Assembly: GCF_041601295.1 (NCBI RefSeq)
Contig: NZ_JBFIII010000051.1
Location: forward strand, 1 to 21,324
Reading direction: 5' to 3'
DNA from: Immundisolibacter sp.
GTDB taxonomy: Bacteria; Pseudomonadota; Gammaproteobacteria; Immundisolibacterales; Immundisolibacteraceae
DNA length: 21,324 bases
Both the position numbers and the translations under genes were made by a program. Below, in pieces: positions 7,903 to 15,501 of the stretch (positions are counted from its first letter, which is position 1; every line of letters starts with the position of its first letter). A model generated the notes under the pieces. The model made no database searches, was not told where the DNA came from, and worked only from the letters and a program-made list of their open reading frames with translations.

Positions 7903-9119
7903 GACGCGTCGTCATTACCGGGCTGGGCATCGTATCCAGCATCGGCACCAATCAGGCGCAGGTCGCCGACTCCCTGCATCAGGCCCGATCCGGCATCGAG
8001 TTCAGCGAGGAATATCAGGAGTTGGGGTTTCGCAGCCATGTGTATGGCCCACTGCGCATCGCTCCGGAAGAGCACATCGACCGCAAGTTGCTGCGCTTCA
8101 TGGGCAACGCCGCGGCGTATTCGCACATCGCCATGGCCGAGGCAATCGCCGACTCCGGCCTCACCGAGGCCGAGACTTCACACCCGCGTACCGGCCTGGT
8201 GGCCGGTTCCGGCGGCGCTTCCACGGCGAACACGGTGCTCGCGGCCGATACCCTGCGCGAGAAAGGCGCCCGCCGGGTCGGGCCCTACATGGTGCCGCGC
8301 ACCATGTCGAGCACGGTTGCCGCCTGCCTGGGCACCGCATTCAAGATCAAGGGCGTTGGCTATTCCATCTCGTCGGCCTGCGCCACCTCGGCCCATTGCA
8401 TCGGTAATGCGGCAGAACTGATCCAGGCCGGCAAGCAGGATGTGATGTTCGCTGGCGGTGGCGAGGAACTGCACTGGACCGAATCGGTATTGTTCGACGG
8501 CATGGGCGCCCTGTCATCGGCTTATAACGACCGCCCTGCGGTGGCCTCACGTGCCTACGATGCTGATCGGGACGGCTTCGTGATTTCCGGTGGCGGCGGC
8601 ATCGTGGTGGTGGAAGCACTTGATCATGCGCTGGCCCGCGGCGCCAAGATTTATGGCGAACTGGTGGGCTACGGCGCCACCTCGGACGGCTTCGACATGG
8701 TGCAGCCGTCCGGCGAGGGAGCGGTACGCTGCATGGGCCAGGCCTTGGGCGACATTCCATTGCCGGACATCGACTACCTGAACACCCATGGCACCAGCAC
8801 GCCGGTTGGTGACGCACGCGAGCTGGAAGCGGTACGTGAGGTCTTCGGCGCGCAGATGCCGCCGTTCAGCTCCACCAAGTCCCTCACCGGTCACTCGCTG
8901 GGCGCCGCCGGCGTCCATGAGGCGATCTACTGCCTGCTGATGATGCGGGACGGCTTCATCTGCCCGTCGGCGCATATCGAACGGCTTGATCCCGCCGCCG
9001 ACGGCCTGCCGCTGGTGCGCGAGCGCCGCGATGGCGCGCGCCTGGACACCATCATGTCAAACAGCTTCGGCTTTGGTGGCACCAACGCCACCCTGGTGCT
9101 GCGCCGTTACAACGGCTGA
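7899..9119 (+). CDS. fabB: FabB, 3-oxoacyl-ACP synthase I
   Basis: FabB condenses malonyl-ACP with acyl-ACP and is the synthase needed to elongate the cis-3-decenoyl product of FabA. The 406-residue protein carries the complete Cys-His-His triad: Cys161 in SACATS, His297 in NTHGTSTPVGD and His332 in KSLTGHSLGAAG (E. coli 163, 298, 333). NSFGFGGTN at the C-terminus is the family glycine-rich loop. The start is GTG 7899, which overlaps the fabA stop (GTGA); GAGAG at 7888-7892 gives a ribosome binding site. Pairing with fabA, rather than with fabF or fabG, supports FabB over FabF. Confidence 0.97.
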   Translation: MRRVVITGLGIVSSIGTNQAQVADSLHQARSGIEFSEEYQELGFRSHVYGPLRIAPEEHIDRKLLRFMGNAAAYSHIAMAEAIADSGLTEAETSHPRTGLVAGSGGASTANTVLAADTLREKGARRVGPYMVPRTMSSTVAACLGTAFKIKGVGYSISSACATSAHCIGNAAELIQAGKQDVMFAGGGEELHWTESVLFDGMGALSSAYNDRPAVASRAYDADRDGFVISGGGGIVVVEALDHALARGAKIYGELVGYGATSDGFDMVQPSGEGAVRCMGQALGDIPLPDIDYLNTHGTSTPVGDARELEAVREVFGAQMPPFSSTKSLTGHSLGAAGVHEAIYCLLMMRDGFICPSAHIERLDPAADGLPLVRERRDGARLDTIMSNSFGFGGTNATLVLRRYNG

Positions 9120-9152
9120 AGCGCCGCCGACGGAATAGCGCTGCTCACGGGG

Positions 9153-9180
9153 CCGGAGAGATCCTCCCGACTCTCTTTCG
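9153..9180 (+). terminator. Weak hairpin after fabB, possible terminator
   Basis: GAGAG (9156-9160) can pair with CTCTC (9171-9175). CCG and CGG can extend the stem across a TTT bulge. The hairpin lies 34 bases after the fabB stop. There is no following T tract, so intrinsic termination is uncertain. Confidence 0.25.
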
Positions 9181-9304
9181 GGGCGCGTTTCGGTGGTGGT
9201 GCCGCCCGACAGCGGATAGCCAACACCAGTGTGGTCGACGTCCGACGGGCGCCAGGCGAACCGGCAGGCTTGCAACCCCGCGCAACGTGGTCGGGGCTGT
9301 CCGG

Positions 9305-9329
9305 CTGCGCCTGCTGCGCCTGCTGCGCG
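9305..9329 (+). repeat. Short tandem repeat, unit CTGCGCCTG
   Basis: Two exact copies of the 9-base unit (9305-9313 and 9314-9322) are followed by a partial third copy ending at 9329. It lies in the fabB-htpG gap, about 45 bases before the heat-shock promoter. No function is evident; such repeats can vary by slippage. Confidence 0.6.
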
Positions 9330-9347
9330 CTCATGCTCGACCAAATT

Positions 9348-9363
9348 CCGACCCGCAGGTCGG
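9348..9363 (+). repeat. Inverted repeat just upstream of the heat-shock promoter
   Basis: CCGACC (9348-9353) and GGTCGG (9358-9363) form a perfect 6-base stem with a CGCA loop. It ends nine bases before the -35 element of the sigma-32 promoter. It could be an upstream terminator stem without a T tract, an operator half-site pair, or chance. Confidence 0.35.
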
Positions 9364-9372
9364 GCGAGCGAC

Positions 9373-9400
9373 CTTGCATTCGGGCCCGCTCCCCCCATAT
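9373..9400 (+). promoter_or_regulatory. Sigma-32 (RpoH) heat-shock promoter for htpG
   Basis: CCCCATAT at 9393-9400 matches the RpoH -10 consensus CCCCATNT exactly. CTTGCAT at 9373-9379 matches five of seven bases of the -35 consensus CTTGAAA. The spacer is 13 bases, within the known range. Transcription would begin near 9406, about 40 bases before the htpG ATG. HtpG is an RpoH-regulon member in E. coli, so the location agrees with the motif. Confidence 0.8.
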
Positions 9401-9447
9401 GGCTGCCTGTCGGAATCTCCCCGCCCCTGCCACCGCACGAGGCCACC

Positions 9448-11358
9448 ATGACCCAACCCGAAACCCTCAGCTTCGCCACCGAAACCCGGCAGCTGCTCAA
9501 GCTGATGATCCATTCCCTGTACAGCAACCGCGAGATTTTTCTGCGCGAGCTGATCTCGAACGCCTCGGATGCACTCGACAAGCTGCGTTTCGAGGGCTAC
9601 AGCAACGCCAGTCTGATGGACGGCGGCGGCGAGCTGCGCATTGAGGTAGCGTGCGACCCTATCGCCCACACGGTCACGGTGCGCGATAACGGCCTTGGCA
9701 TGAGCCGCGACGAGGTGATCGCCAACATCGGCACCATTGCTCACTCCGGCACCAGCGAATTCCTGCAGGCGCTCGAAAGTGGGCAGGCCAAGGACGCCAA
9801 TCTCATTGGCCAGTTCGGGGTGGGTTTCTACTCGGCCTTTATCGTTGCCGACCAGGTCACGCTGACCACCCGCCGCGCTGATCTGGCCGAAACCGAGGGC
9901 GTGCGCTGGCAATCCGCTGGCGAGGGCGACTACACGCTCGAACCGACCAGCGCGCCGCGCGGCACCGAAATTGTGCTGCACCTGCGCGACGACGCGCAGG
10001 AGTTCAGCGACGACTACCGGCTCAAGTCCATCATTCGCACCTACTCCGACCACATAACGTTTCCGGTGTGCATGCCCGCCGCCGCGCCGGCCGAAGACGG
10101 CGCTGAAAACGATACCGACAGCGACAGCGATGCAGACAGCGAGCAGCCGCCCGCCTGGGACACTGTCAACCAGGCCACCGCGCTGTGGGCGAAACCCAAG
10201 ACCGAGATCAGCCAGGAGCAGTACGACAGTTTCTACAAGCAGCTCGCGTACGACGCGCAGCCCCCGCTGGCGCTGCTGCACAGCCGCATCGAGGGAGGCC
10301 ATGACTACACCGCACTGCTGTTCGTCCCGGCCCAGGCACCGTTCGACCTGTGGGACCGAGAGCGCCGCCACGGCGTCAAGCTGTACGTGAAGCGCGTGTT
10401 CATCATGGATGACGCCGCTCAGTTGCTGCCGGCGTATCTGCGCTTCGCGCGCGGGGTGATCGACTCCGACGACCTGCCGCTGAATGTTTCGCGTGAGATT
10501 CTGCAAAACAACAAAGTAGTGGACGCCATCCGGTCGGGTTGTACGCGCCGTATGCTGAGCCTGCTGGAGGAGCTGGCCCGTGACGAGGCCGACAAATACG
10601 CGCGCTTCTGGGGGCTGTTCGGCCGGGTGCTCAAGGAAGGCGTGGTGGAAGACCACGCCAACCGCGACCGCATCGCGGCGCTGCTGCGTTTTGCCAGCAC
10701 CCGCGAAAGCGAGCAAACAGTGTCGCTCGCCGATTACGTCGCGCGCATGAAAGAGGGCCAGAAGGCCATCTACTACCTGACGGCCGACAGCCAGGCGGCG
10801 GCGGCGGCCTCGCCGCAGCTGGAAGTCTTTCGCGCGCGCGGCGTGGAAGTGCTGTTACTCGGCGACCGGATTGACGAATGGCTGGCAAGCAGCCTGCCAA
10901 ATTTCGATGGCAAGCCCCTGCAATCGGCAGCGCAGGCAGACCTCAAGCTCGACGACCTGGGCCCGGCCGACGCCGAGCAACCCGCGGTGGCCGAGGCCGA
11001 CTGGCAGCCAACCCTCAGCGTCCTGCAAACCGCCCTGGAAAGCAAAGTGGAATCGGTGCGCCTGTCGGATCGCCTCACTGAATCACCGGCCTGCCTGGTG
11101 GCCAGCAAGGACGGCATCTCCGGCAACCTTGAGCGGCTGCTGAAGTCCGCCGGCCAGGACGTACCCGACAGCAAGCGGGTCCTGGAAATCAACCCGCACC
11201 ACCCCCTGCTCGCGCGCCTGAAAGCGCAAGCTGACGCCGAACACGTTGCCGACTGGGCGCTGCTGCTTTACGAACAGGCGCTGCTTGCCGAGGGCGGCCA
11301 ACTGGAGGAGCCGGCACAGTTCGTACAACGGCTGAACAGACTGCTGCTGGAAGGGTAG
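9448..11358 (+). CDS. htpG: Molecular chaperone HtpG (bacterial Hsp90)
   Basis: HtpG is the ATP-dependent homodimeric Hsp90 chaperone of the cytoplasm. From ATG 9448 it is 636 residues (E. coli 624). The N-terminal GHKL ATPase has the catalytic Glu34 and Asn38 in ELISNASDAL, Asp80 in DNGLGM and the lid motif GQFGVGFYSAF at 121-131. The middle domain contains LKLYVKRVFIMDD and LPLNVSREILQ with its conserved arginine, and the C-terminal dimerisation domain follows. ATG 9448 is preceded by GAGG at 9439-9442 and is chosen over the in-frame GTG 9229, whose extension is low complexity. An Asp/Ser-rich acidic insert at about 215-232 separates the first two domains. A sigma-32 promoter upstream indicates heat-shock control. 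Confidence 0.97.
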   Translation: MTQPETLSFATETRQLLKLMIHSLYSNREIFLRELISNASDALDKLRFEGYSNASLMDGGGELRIEVACDPIAHTVTVRDNGLGMSRDEVIANIGTIAHSGTSEFLQALESGQAKDANLIGQFGVGFYSAFIVADQVTLTTRRADLAETEGVRWQSAGEGDYTLEPTSAPRGTEIVLHLRDDAQEFSDDYRLKSIIRTYSDHITFPVCMPAAAPAEDGAENDTDSDSDADSEQPPAWDTVNQATALWAKPKTEISQEQYDSFYKQLAYDAQPPLALLHSRIEGGHDYTALLFVPAQAPFDLWDRERRHGVKLYVKRVFIMDDAAQLLPAYLRFARGVIDSDDLPLNVSREILQNNKVVDAIRSGCTRRMLSLLEELARDEADKYARFWGLFGRVLKEGVVEDHANRDRIAALLRFASTRESEQTVSLADYVARMKEGQKAIYYLTADSQAAAAASPQLEVFRARGVEVLLLGDRIDEWLASSLPNFDGKPLQSAAQADLKLDDLGPADAEQPAVAEADWQPTLSVLQTALESKVESVRLSDRLTESPACLVASKDGISGNLERLLKSAGQDVPDSKRVLEINPHHPLLARLKAQADAEHVADWALLLYEQALLAEGGQLEEPAQFVQRLNRLLLEG

Positions 11359-11414
11359 ACTGACCAGCCGGTGCAAGGCCGGCCTAAAACCAGAAACTAT
11401 CGGAGGAGTCAGAC

Positions 11415-12431
11415 GTGCGTTTCATTATTTGTGGAGCAGGTGGCCTGGGTTCAGTGATTGGCGGCATGTTGGCCCGCTGCGGCGAGGACGTGACGCTGGT
11501 CGGTCGGGCCCGTCACATGGACGCCATCAAAGCCAATGGCCTTCACATCAGCGGCATTTACGGCGATTTTGTGGTGCGTGAGAACCTGACCTGCATCACG
11601 CACCCGCGCGATGCCACCGGCGAGTTCGACTGCATGATCCTGCTGACCAAGGCCAAGGACAGCGAAACCGCACTGGCCGAGGCCGAAAGCATCAAGGACC
11701 GGGTACGCCTGGTCTGCTCCCTGCAAAACGGCATTGGCAAGGAAGAGCGCCTGCGTGAATGGGCCGGTCACGACAAGGTCATCGGCGCATCCACCATCGA
11801 AGGCGGCGTCCTGCTCGAACCGGGCCATGCCATGGCTGGGCTGACGACGCCCACCACGGCTTATTTCGGCGAACTTGATGGCGGCATCACACCACGCATC
11901 GAAGCGGTCACGGCGGCGTTCCAGAAAGCCGGTTTCGGCAGCCGGGCAATGGAGGACATTCGCCAGGTGCTGTGGGAAAAATTGATGCAGATCGGCACCG
12001 CATCGGGCTGGTCCGTGAGCACGCTCGGCTTGCCGCTGACCTTTCCGGATGGGCTCGAAGCCCGCGAGGGGGCGATGAACTACATTGCGTTGGCGCGCGA
12101 TTTCCTCAAGGTCTACAAGGCCATGGGTTACCAGCCGCAGAACTTCTATGCGCCGATGGGCCAGTTTCGTGAATACGATAGCCTGCCCCTCGACAAGGCG
12201 GTCGACATGATGATGCAGCTTGGCGTGCGCTTTCGGGAACGCATGCAGGCCAGCGGCGAGACCGAGGGCCGCACCTCCATGCACCAGGACCTGCACCGCC
12301 GTCGCAAGATGGAAGTCGACGTGATCCTCAAGCCCTACCTCGACAAGGCGGCAGAACTCAAAGTTGACGTGCCGGTGTTGCAGTACGTGTACGGCGTGGC
12401 CAAGGTTCAGGACACCTTCCTCGCGGATTGA
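11415..12431 (+). CDS. PanE/ApbA (ketopantoate reductase) family NADP oxidoreductase
   Basis: This 338-residue cytoplasmic protein belongs to the family that reduces 2-oxo acids with NADPH; PanE itself makes pantoate for coenzyme A. The N-terminal Rossmann fold begins with GAGGLG at 7-12. LQNG (Asn105), the catalytic Lys189 in LWEKL, Ser288 in SMHQD and Glu300 in MEVD match PanE Asn98, Lys176, Ser244 and Glu256. However, the asparagines four and eight residues after the lysine in E. coli PanE are Ile193 and Ser197 here, and the C-terminal domain is longer (PanE is 303 residues). A substrate other than ketopantoate is therefore possible. The start is GTG 11415 with a strong CGGAGGAG at 11401-11408. 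Neighbours (htpG, DUF389) give no pathway clue. Confidence 0.85.
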   Translation: MRFIICGAGGLGSVIGGMLARCGEDVTLVGRARHMDAIKANGLHISGIYGDFVVRENLTCITHPRDATGEFDCMILLTKAKDSETALAEAESIKDRVRLVCSLQNGIGKEERLREWAGHDKVIGASTIEGGVLLEPGHAMAGLTTPTTAYFGELDGGITPRIEAVTAAFQKAGFGSRAMEDIRQVLWEKLMQIGTASGWSVSTLGLPLTFPDGLEAREGAMNYIALARDFLKVYKAMGYQPQNFYAPMGQFREYDSLPLDKAVDMMMQLGVRFRERMQASGETEGRTSMHQDLHRRRKMEVDVILKPYLDKAAELKVDVPVLQYVYGVAKVQDTFLAD

Positions 12432-12572
12432 CCGGGGACACAGGCTGCCCGGCCGATTGAAGGAAATCCTAGGGCAGAATCGGTCCAGGAATTTCGCAAG
12501 ACGCTGGGCGCGGCTGTGCCAAATACTCTCAGACCTGCGCGATCCTGGGCAAAACAGTTTTCGGTTGGGAGA

Positions 12573-12602
12573 TCTGCGGTGGCTCAGCATTTCTGCGGTG
12601 GC
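12573..12602 (+). repeat. Direct repeat pair TCTGCGGTGGC in the gap before the DUF389 gene
   Basis: Two exact 11-base copies at 12573-12583 and 12592-12602 are spaced 19 bases start to start, close to two helical turns. They lie about 75-100 bases before the DUF389 start, in an otherwise featureless 244-base gap (12432-12675). They could be a regulator binding site or a chance duplication. No clear promoter was recognised in this gap. Confidence 0.5.
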
Positions 12603-12675
12603 GTTTGTTCTCGCCCGTGCGGAGCACCTGCAACGCCGAGCTTGCGACAGGATTTAGCGAGGTCTGGGACCGCAT

Positions 12676-13659
12676 ATGAAATACGTTGAGGTTGTTGCTG
12701 CCGCCGGCAGCGCCGACACGGTAGCGGCGATCGCCGAGCAACTCAAACTGCCCGATTTTCGTCCTGGCACGACCGGCAAGGACGGCGCGTTGTCGATGCG
12801 ACTGCTCGTACCGGACGACAAGCTCCAGCCACTGCTGGATTCCCTGCAGACCATGCTCGGCGCACAGTCTACGGCCCAAATCGTGGTCCTACCGGTGGAG
12901 GTGGCGCTGCCCGAGCGCGGGGGAAAAGAGCGGGAAGCGGAAGACTCGGCGACCTCAGCCCGTGAGGCCCTGTACAAGGGCGTCGAAAAAAATGCACGCC
13001 TGGATGTGAATTTCCTGGTGCTGGTGCTGCTTTCGACAGCCGTCGCCGCCATCGGACTGATCGAGAACACCTTGGCCGTCGTGATCGGCGCCATGGTCAT
13101 CGCGCCCTTGCTGGGTCCGAACATTGCGTTCGGTCTTGGAACAGCCCTCGGCGATCCGGCCCTGATGCGCAAGTCGGCACTCACGAACTTCGTGGGCATC
13201 CTGGTGGTCGTGGGCCTGTCCATCGCGATCGGCACGCTCAAGCTATTCGAAACTCCCGGTCCCGAACTGCTTGCCCGCACCGACGTAGGACTGGATTCCA
13301 TTGTCCTGGCGCTTGCCTCAGGCGCTGCCGCGGCACTCTCCCTCACAACCGGCTTGTCGAGCGTACTTGTCGGGGTCATGGTGGCTGTGGCCCTGCTTCC
13401 ACCGGCGGTCACGCTCGGACTCATGCTGGGTCACGGCGAAATCACCCTCGCCTGTGGAGCGGGGCTGCTGTTGGCGGTCAACCTGGTGTGCGTCAACCTG
13501 GCCAGCAACATGGTCTTCCTGGCTAAAGGCATCCATCCCCGCACCTGGTGGGAAAAACAGCAAGCGCAACGCGCGACAGTCACTTGCGTCCTAGTATGGA
13601 TCGCGACCCTGGCGATCCTTGTATTTTTCATTTATGGCCGCCGAGCACTGATCGACTAG
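12676..13659 (+). CDS. DUF389 family multi-pass membrane protein
   Basis: This 327-residue protein has a soluble N-terminal domain of about 110 residues, with a charged Glu/Lys/Arg stretch at 80-106. A membrane half follows. Hydrophobic segments lie roughly at 112-129, 132-157, 169-188, 207-250 (two helices), 256-285 and 301-320. Segments such as VVIGAMVIAPLLGPN and VALLPPAVTLG are characteristic of the DUF389 (TIGR00341-like) family. Its biochemical role is not established, so none is given here. ATG 12676 follows GGGA at about six bases spacing. It converges on the TusA-family gene with only 28 bases between stops and no clear terminator there. Confidence 0.85.
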   Translation: MKYVEVVAAAGSADTVAAIAEQLKLPDFRPGTTGKDGALSMRLLVPDDKLQPLLDSLQTMLGAQSTAQIVVLPVEVALPERGGKEREAEDSATSAREALYKGVEKNARLDVNFLVLVLLSTAVAAIGLIENTLAVVIGAMVIAPLLGPNIAFGLGTALGDPALMRKSALTNFVGILVVVGLSIAIGTLKLFETPGPELLARTDVGLDSIVLALASGAAAALSLTTGLSSVLVGVMVAVALLPPAVTLGLMLGHGEITLACGAGLLLAVNLVCVNLASNMVFLAKGIHPRTWWEKQQAQRATVTCVLVWIATLAILVFFIYGRRALID

Positions 13660-13687
13660 CCAGCCCCGCATGCTGAATCCGCCTCGC

Positions 13688-13924
13688 TCAAGCCTTTTGC
13701 ACCAGGATCAGATAACGCTCGCCATCCTGCGTCACGTCCCGCAGCACATCGCCGGACTGCTCGCAGAACGCGGCGAAGTCGTCCGGCGCCTTGGTGTCAG
13801 TGGCGATCACCCGCAGACCCTCGCCGCTTTGCATCCTGTTCAGGGCCCGGCGGGCCTTGAGCACTGGCAGCGGGCACAGTAGACCGCTGGTGTCGAGCTC
13901 CTCGATAACGGAAAGTTCGGTCAT
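13688..13924 (-). CDS. TusA/SirA-family sulfur carrier protein
   Basis: This 78-residue protein has the family's defining CPxP motif near the N-terminus, with the sulfur-carrying Cys17 in GLLCPLPVLKARRAL. The family accepts persulfide sulfur and passes it on for tRNA 2-thiouridine formation, molybdenum cofactor assembly or other sulfur transfers in the cytoplasm. Length and the two-layer alpha/beta sequence pattern fit a single TusA domain. It is transcribed divergently from the BepA-like protease gene. The same pairing is seen in Pseudomonas aeruginosa (PA1005/PA1006), where the TusA-like protein affects molybdenum homeostasis. Which sulfur acceptor it serves here cannot be told from sequence. 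Confidence 0.9.
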   Translation of the reverse strand: MTELSVIEELDTSGLLCPLPVLKARRALNRMQSGEGLRVIATDTKAPDDFAAFCEQSGDVLRDVTQDGERYLILVQKA

Positions 13925-13951
13925 GGCTTATCTTGCGGTGGCGTAACTCCA

Positions 13952-13972
13952 GCTAAAGCATACTGTCTTAGC
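13952..13972. promoter_or_regulatory. Imperfect palindrome between divergent tusA-like and bepA-like genes
   Basis: GCTAAAG (13952-13958) and CTTAGC (13967-13972) form an inverted repeat with one unpaired A. It lies centrally in the 81-base divergent intergenic region (13925-14005). It could be an operator shared by the two genes, or an overlap of their promoter elements. No strong sigma-70 promoter was recognised on either strand. Confidence 0.35.
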
Positions 13973-14005
13973 CGGTACCATTTGTAACGCCCGTAACACC
14001 CGCCC

Positions 14006-15469
14006 ATGCTGCGTCGCCTGATTTGCCTCGTCCTGTGCCTATATGTGCCCCTGGCACAGGCGGAGATTGCTTTGCCGGAAATCGGTGACGCCGCCGGCGG
14101 CCTGCTGTCGGCGCAGCTGGAACAGCGCATTGGCGTCACCTTCATGCGGCAGGTGCGGGCGGCCATGCCGCTGGTAGATGATGCGCTTATCAATGGTTAC
14201 GTGGATGGCCTGGGCCAGCGCTTGGGCCGCAACAGCAGCGATTCAGCCCGCGGTTTCAGTTTCTTCGTGGTGGTCGACCCTACGCTGAACGCCTTTGCCG
14301 GCCCCGGTGGCAATATCGGCGTCCACAGCGGCCTGATCCTGACCACGGAAACCGAGGACGAACTGGCGTCCGTGCTGGGCCACGAAATTGCCCACGTCAC
14401 CCAGCGCCACCTGCCCCGTGCCTTCGAGCACCAGCAACGCATGACCGTACCGACTATCGCGGCCATGCTCGGCGCCATCATCCTGGGCGCCTATGGGGGC
14501 GGCGACGCCGGTGTCGCGGCGATCACGGCGGTGCAGGCCGGCGCAGTCCAGAACCAGATCGATTTCACCCGCCACAATGAATCCGAGGCCGACCGGATCG
14601 GCATTCAGACCCTGGCCCGGGCTGGGTTCGATGCTCGCGCCATGGCGGATTTTTTCGGGCGCATGCAGCAGTCGGGACGCTACAGCGCAGGCCAACAGCT
14701 GCCCGAGTTTCTACGCACCCATCCGGTCACTTTGGACCGGATCGCCGAATCACGGGATCGGGCCCGGCAAATGCCACTGCGACGCGTACCCGACAGCGGT
14801 ATGTACCTGCACATGCGCGAGCGGGTACGGGTGCTGACCGGTACCGGACCTACCGAGTCACTGCGTTATTACAAGCAAAACCCCACGCCCGATGGCCCCA
14901 TGGCGGCCAAGGCCTGGAGATACGGCAAAGTACTGGCGTTGTTACGCGCGGGGCAGTTCCAAGCGGCGAGCCAACTCCTGGCCGGGCTCAGCGCCGGTGC
15001 ACCGGACTTTCTGCCCTATCGAGTTGCCCGGGTGGAAATCGCGCTCGGTGAAAGCAAGCCCGCCACCGCCAGCGCCCTGGCCCGCAACGACCTCAAGCTG
15101 TTCCCAGCCGATCAGGCATTGTTGGCGCTGCTGGGGCAGGCCGAACTGCGCTCCGGCAACGCGGCGGCGACGCGCGCACTGCTGGGCGACTTCATCTACC
15201 GACCTCAGCCGCCGCCACATATCCTGGAACTGCTGGCCCAGGCTGCCGACAAACGCGGCGACCAGGTGGAGGCCTACCAGATGCGCGCCGAATATCATGT
15301 GCAGAACGGCCGCCTGGAGGTGGCGATGGAGCAACTGCGGCGTGCCAGCAAATTGCAACCGATTGCGTATGCCCAGCTGGCTACTATCGAGGCGCGCCTG
15401 CGCCAGCTGCAGGACGATCTTGAGTTCGAACGTCAGTTTTTCGGCCGCCGCTCATTGACCTTACTCTGA
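14006..15469 (+). CDS. bepA: BepA-like periplasmic M48 metalloprotease with TPR repeats
   Basis: BepA-type proteins are periplasmic zinc proteases and chaperones that help assemble or degrade outer-membrane proteins such as LptD. The 487-residue length equals that of E. coli BepA. Residues 1-19 form a signal peptide ending in AQA. The zinc motif HEIAH is at 126-130, and the third ligand is the glutamate in NESEADRIG. RTHPVTLDRIAES contains the His that corresponds to the BepA latch histidine (His246). The C-terminal 170 residues are alanine- and leucine-rich helices consistent with a TPR superhelix. The only plausible start is ATG 14006, as an in-frame TAA lies just upstream. No clear Shine-Dalgarno is visible. 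Confidence 0.9.
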   Translation: MLRRLICLVLCLYVPLAQAEIALPEIGDAAGGLLSAQLEQRIGVTFMRQVRAAMPLVDDALINGYVDGLGQRLGRNSSDSARGFSFFVVVDPTLNAFAGPGGNIGVHSGLILTTETEDELASVLGHEIAHVTQRHLPRAFEHQQRMTVPTIAAMLGAIILGAYGGGDAGVAAITAVQAGAVQNQIDFTRHNESEADRIGIQTLARAGFDARAMADFFGRMQQSGRYSAGQQLPEFLRTHPVTLDRIAESRDRARQMPLRRVPDSGMYLHMRERVRVLTGTGPTESLRYYKQNPTPDGPMAAKAWRYGKVLALLRAGQFQAASQLLAGLSAGAPDFLPYRVARVEIALGESKPATASALARNDLKLFPADQALLALLGQAELRSGNAAATRALLGDFIYRPQPPPHILELLAQAADKRGDQVEAYQMRAEYHVQNGRLEVAMEQLRRASKLQPIAYAQLATIEARLRQLQDDLEFERQFFGRRSLTLL

Positions 15470-15501
15470 GTCGCACGCCTCACCGAATCAGGACCGCTCC
15501 C

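Larger units (their letters stand above)
9120..9447 (+). other. Intergenic region between fabB and htpG
   Basis: This 328-base stretch has no convincing gene. The frame of htpG stays open upstream to a GTG at 9229, but the translated extension is low-complexity Pro/Ala/Arg and lacks family similarity. The region holds a weak hairpin after fabB, a short tandem repeat, a perfect 6-base stem-loop and the heat-shock promoter, each listed separately. It is where the fabAB transcript should end and the htpG transcript begin. Confidence 0.7.

Noticed and set aside
9229..9447. N-terminal extension of htpG from GTG 9229
   Set aside because: The 73 added residues are Pro/Ala/Arg-rich. The family N-terminus begins at ATG 9448, and the heat-shock promoter lies inside the extension.
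9331..10716. A 461-codon open frame on the minus strand opposite htpG
   Set aside because: It is an antisense shadow of a strongly conserved chaperone gene, with no recognisable motifs, and it would cover the heat-shock promoter.
11367..11383. GCCGG/CCGGC hairpin after htpG as terminator
   Set aside because: The stem is only 5 bases, is followed by TAAAAC instead of a T tract, and is close to chance in GC-rich DNA.
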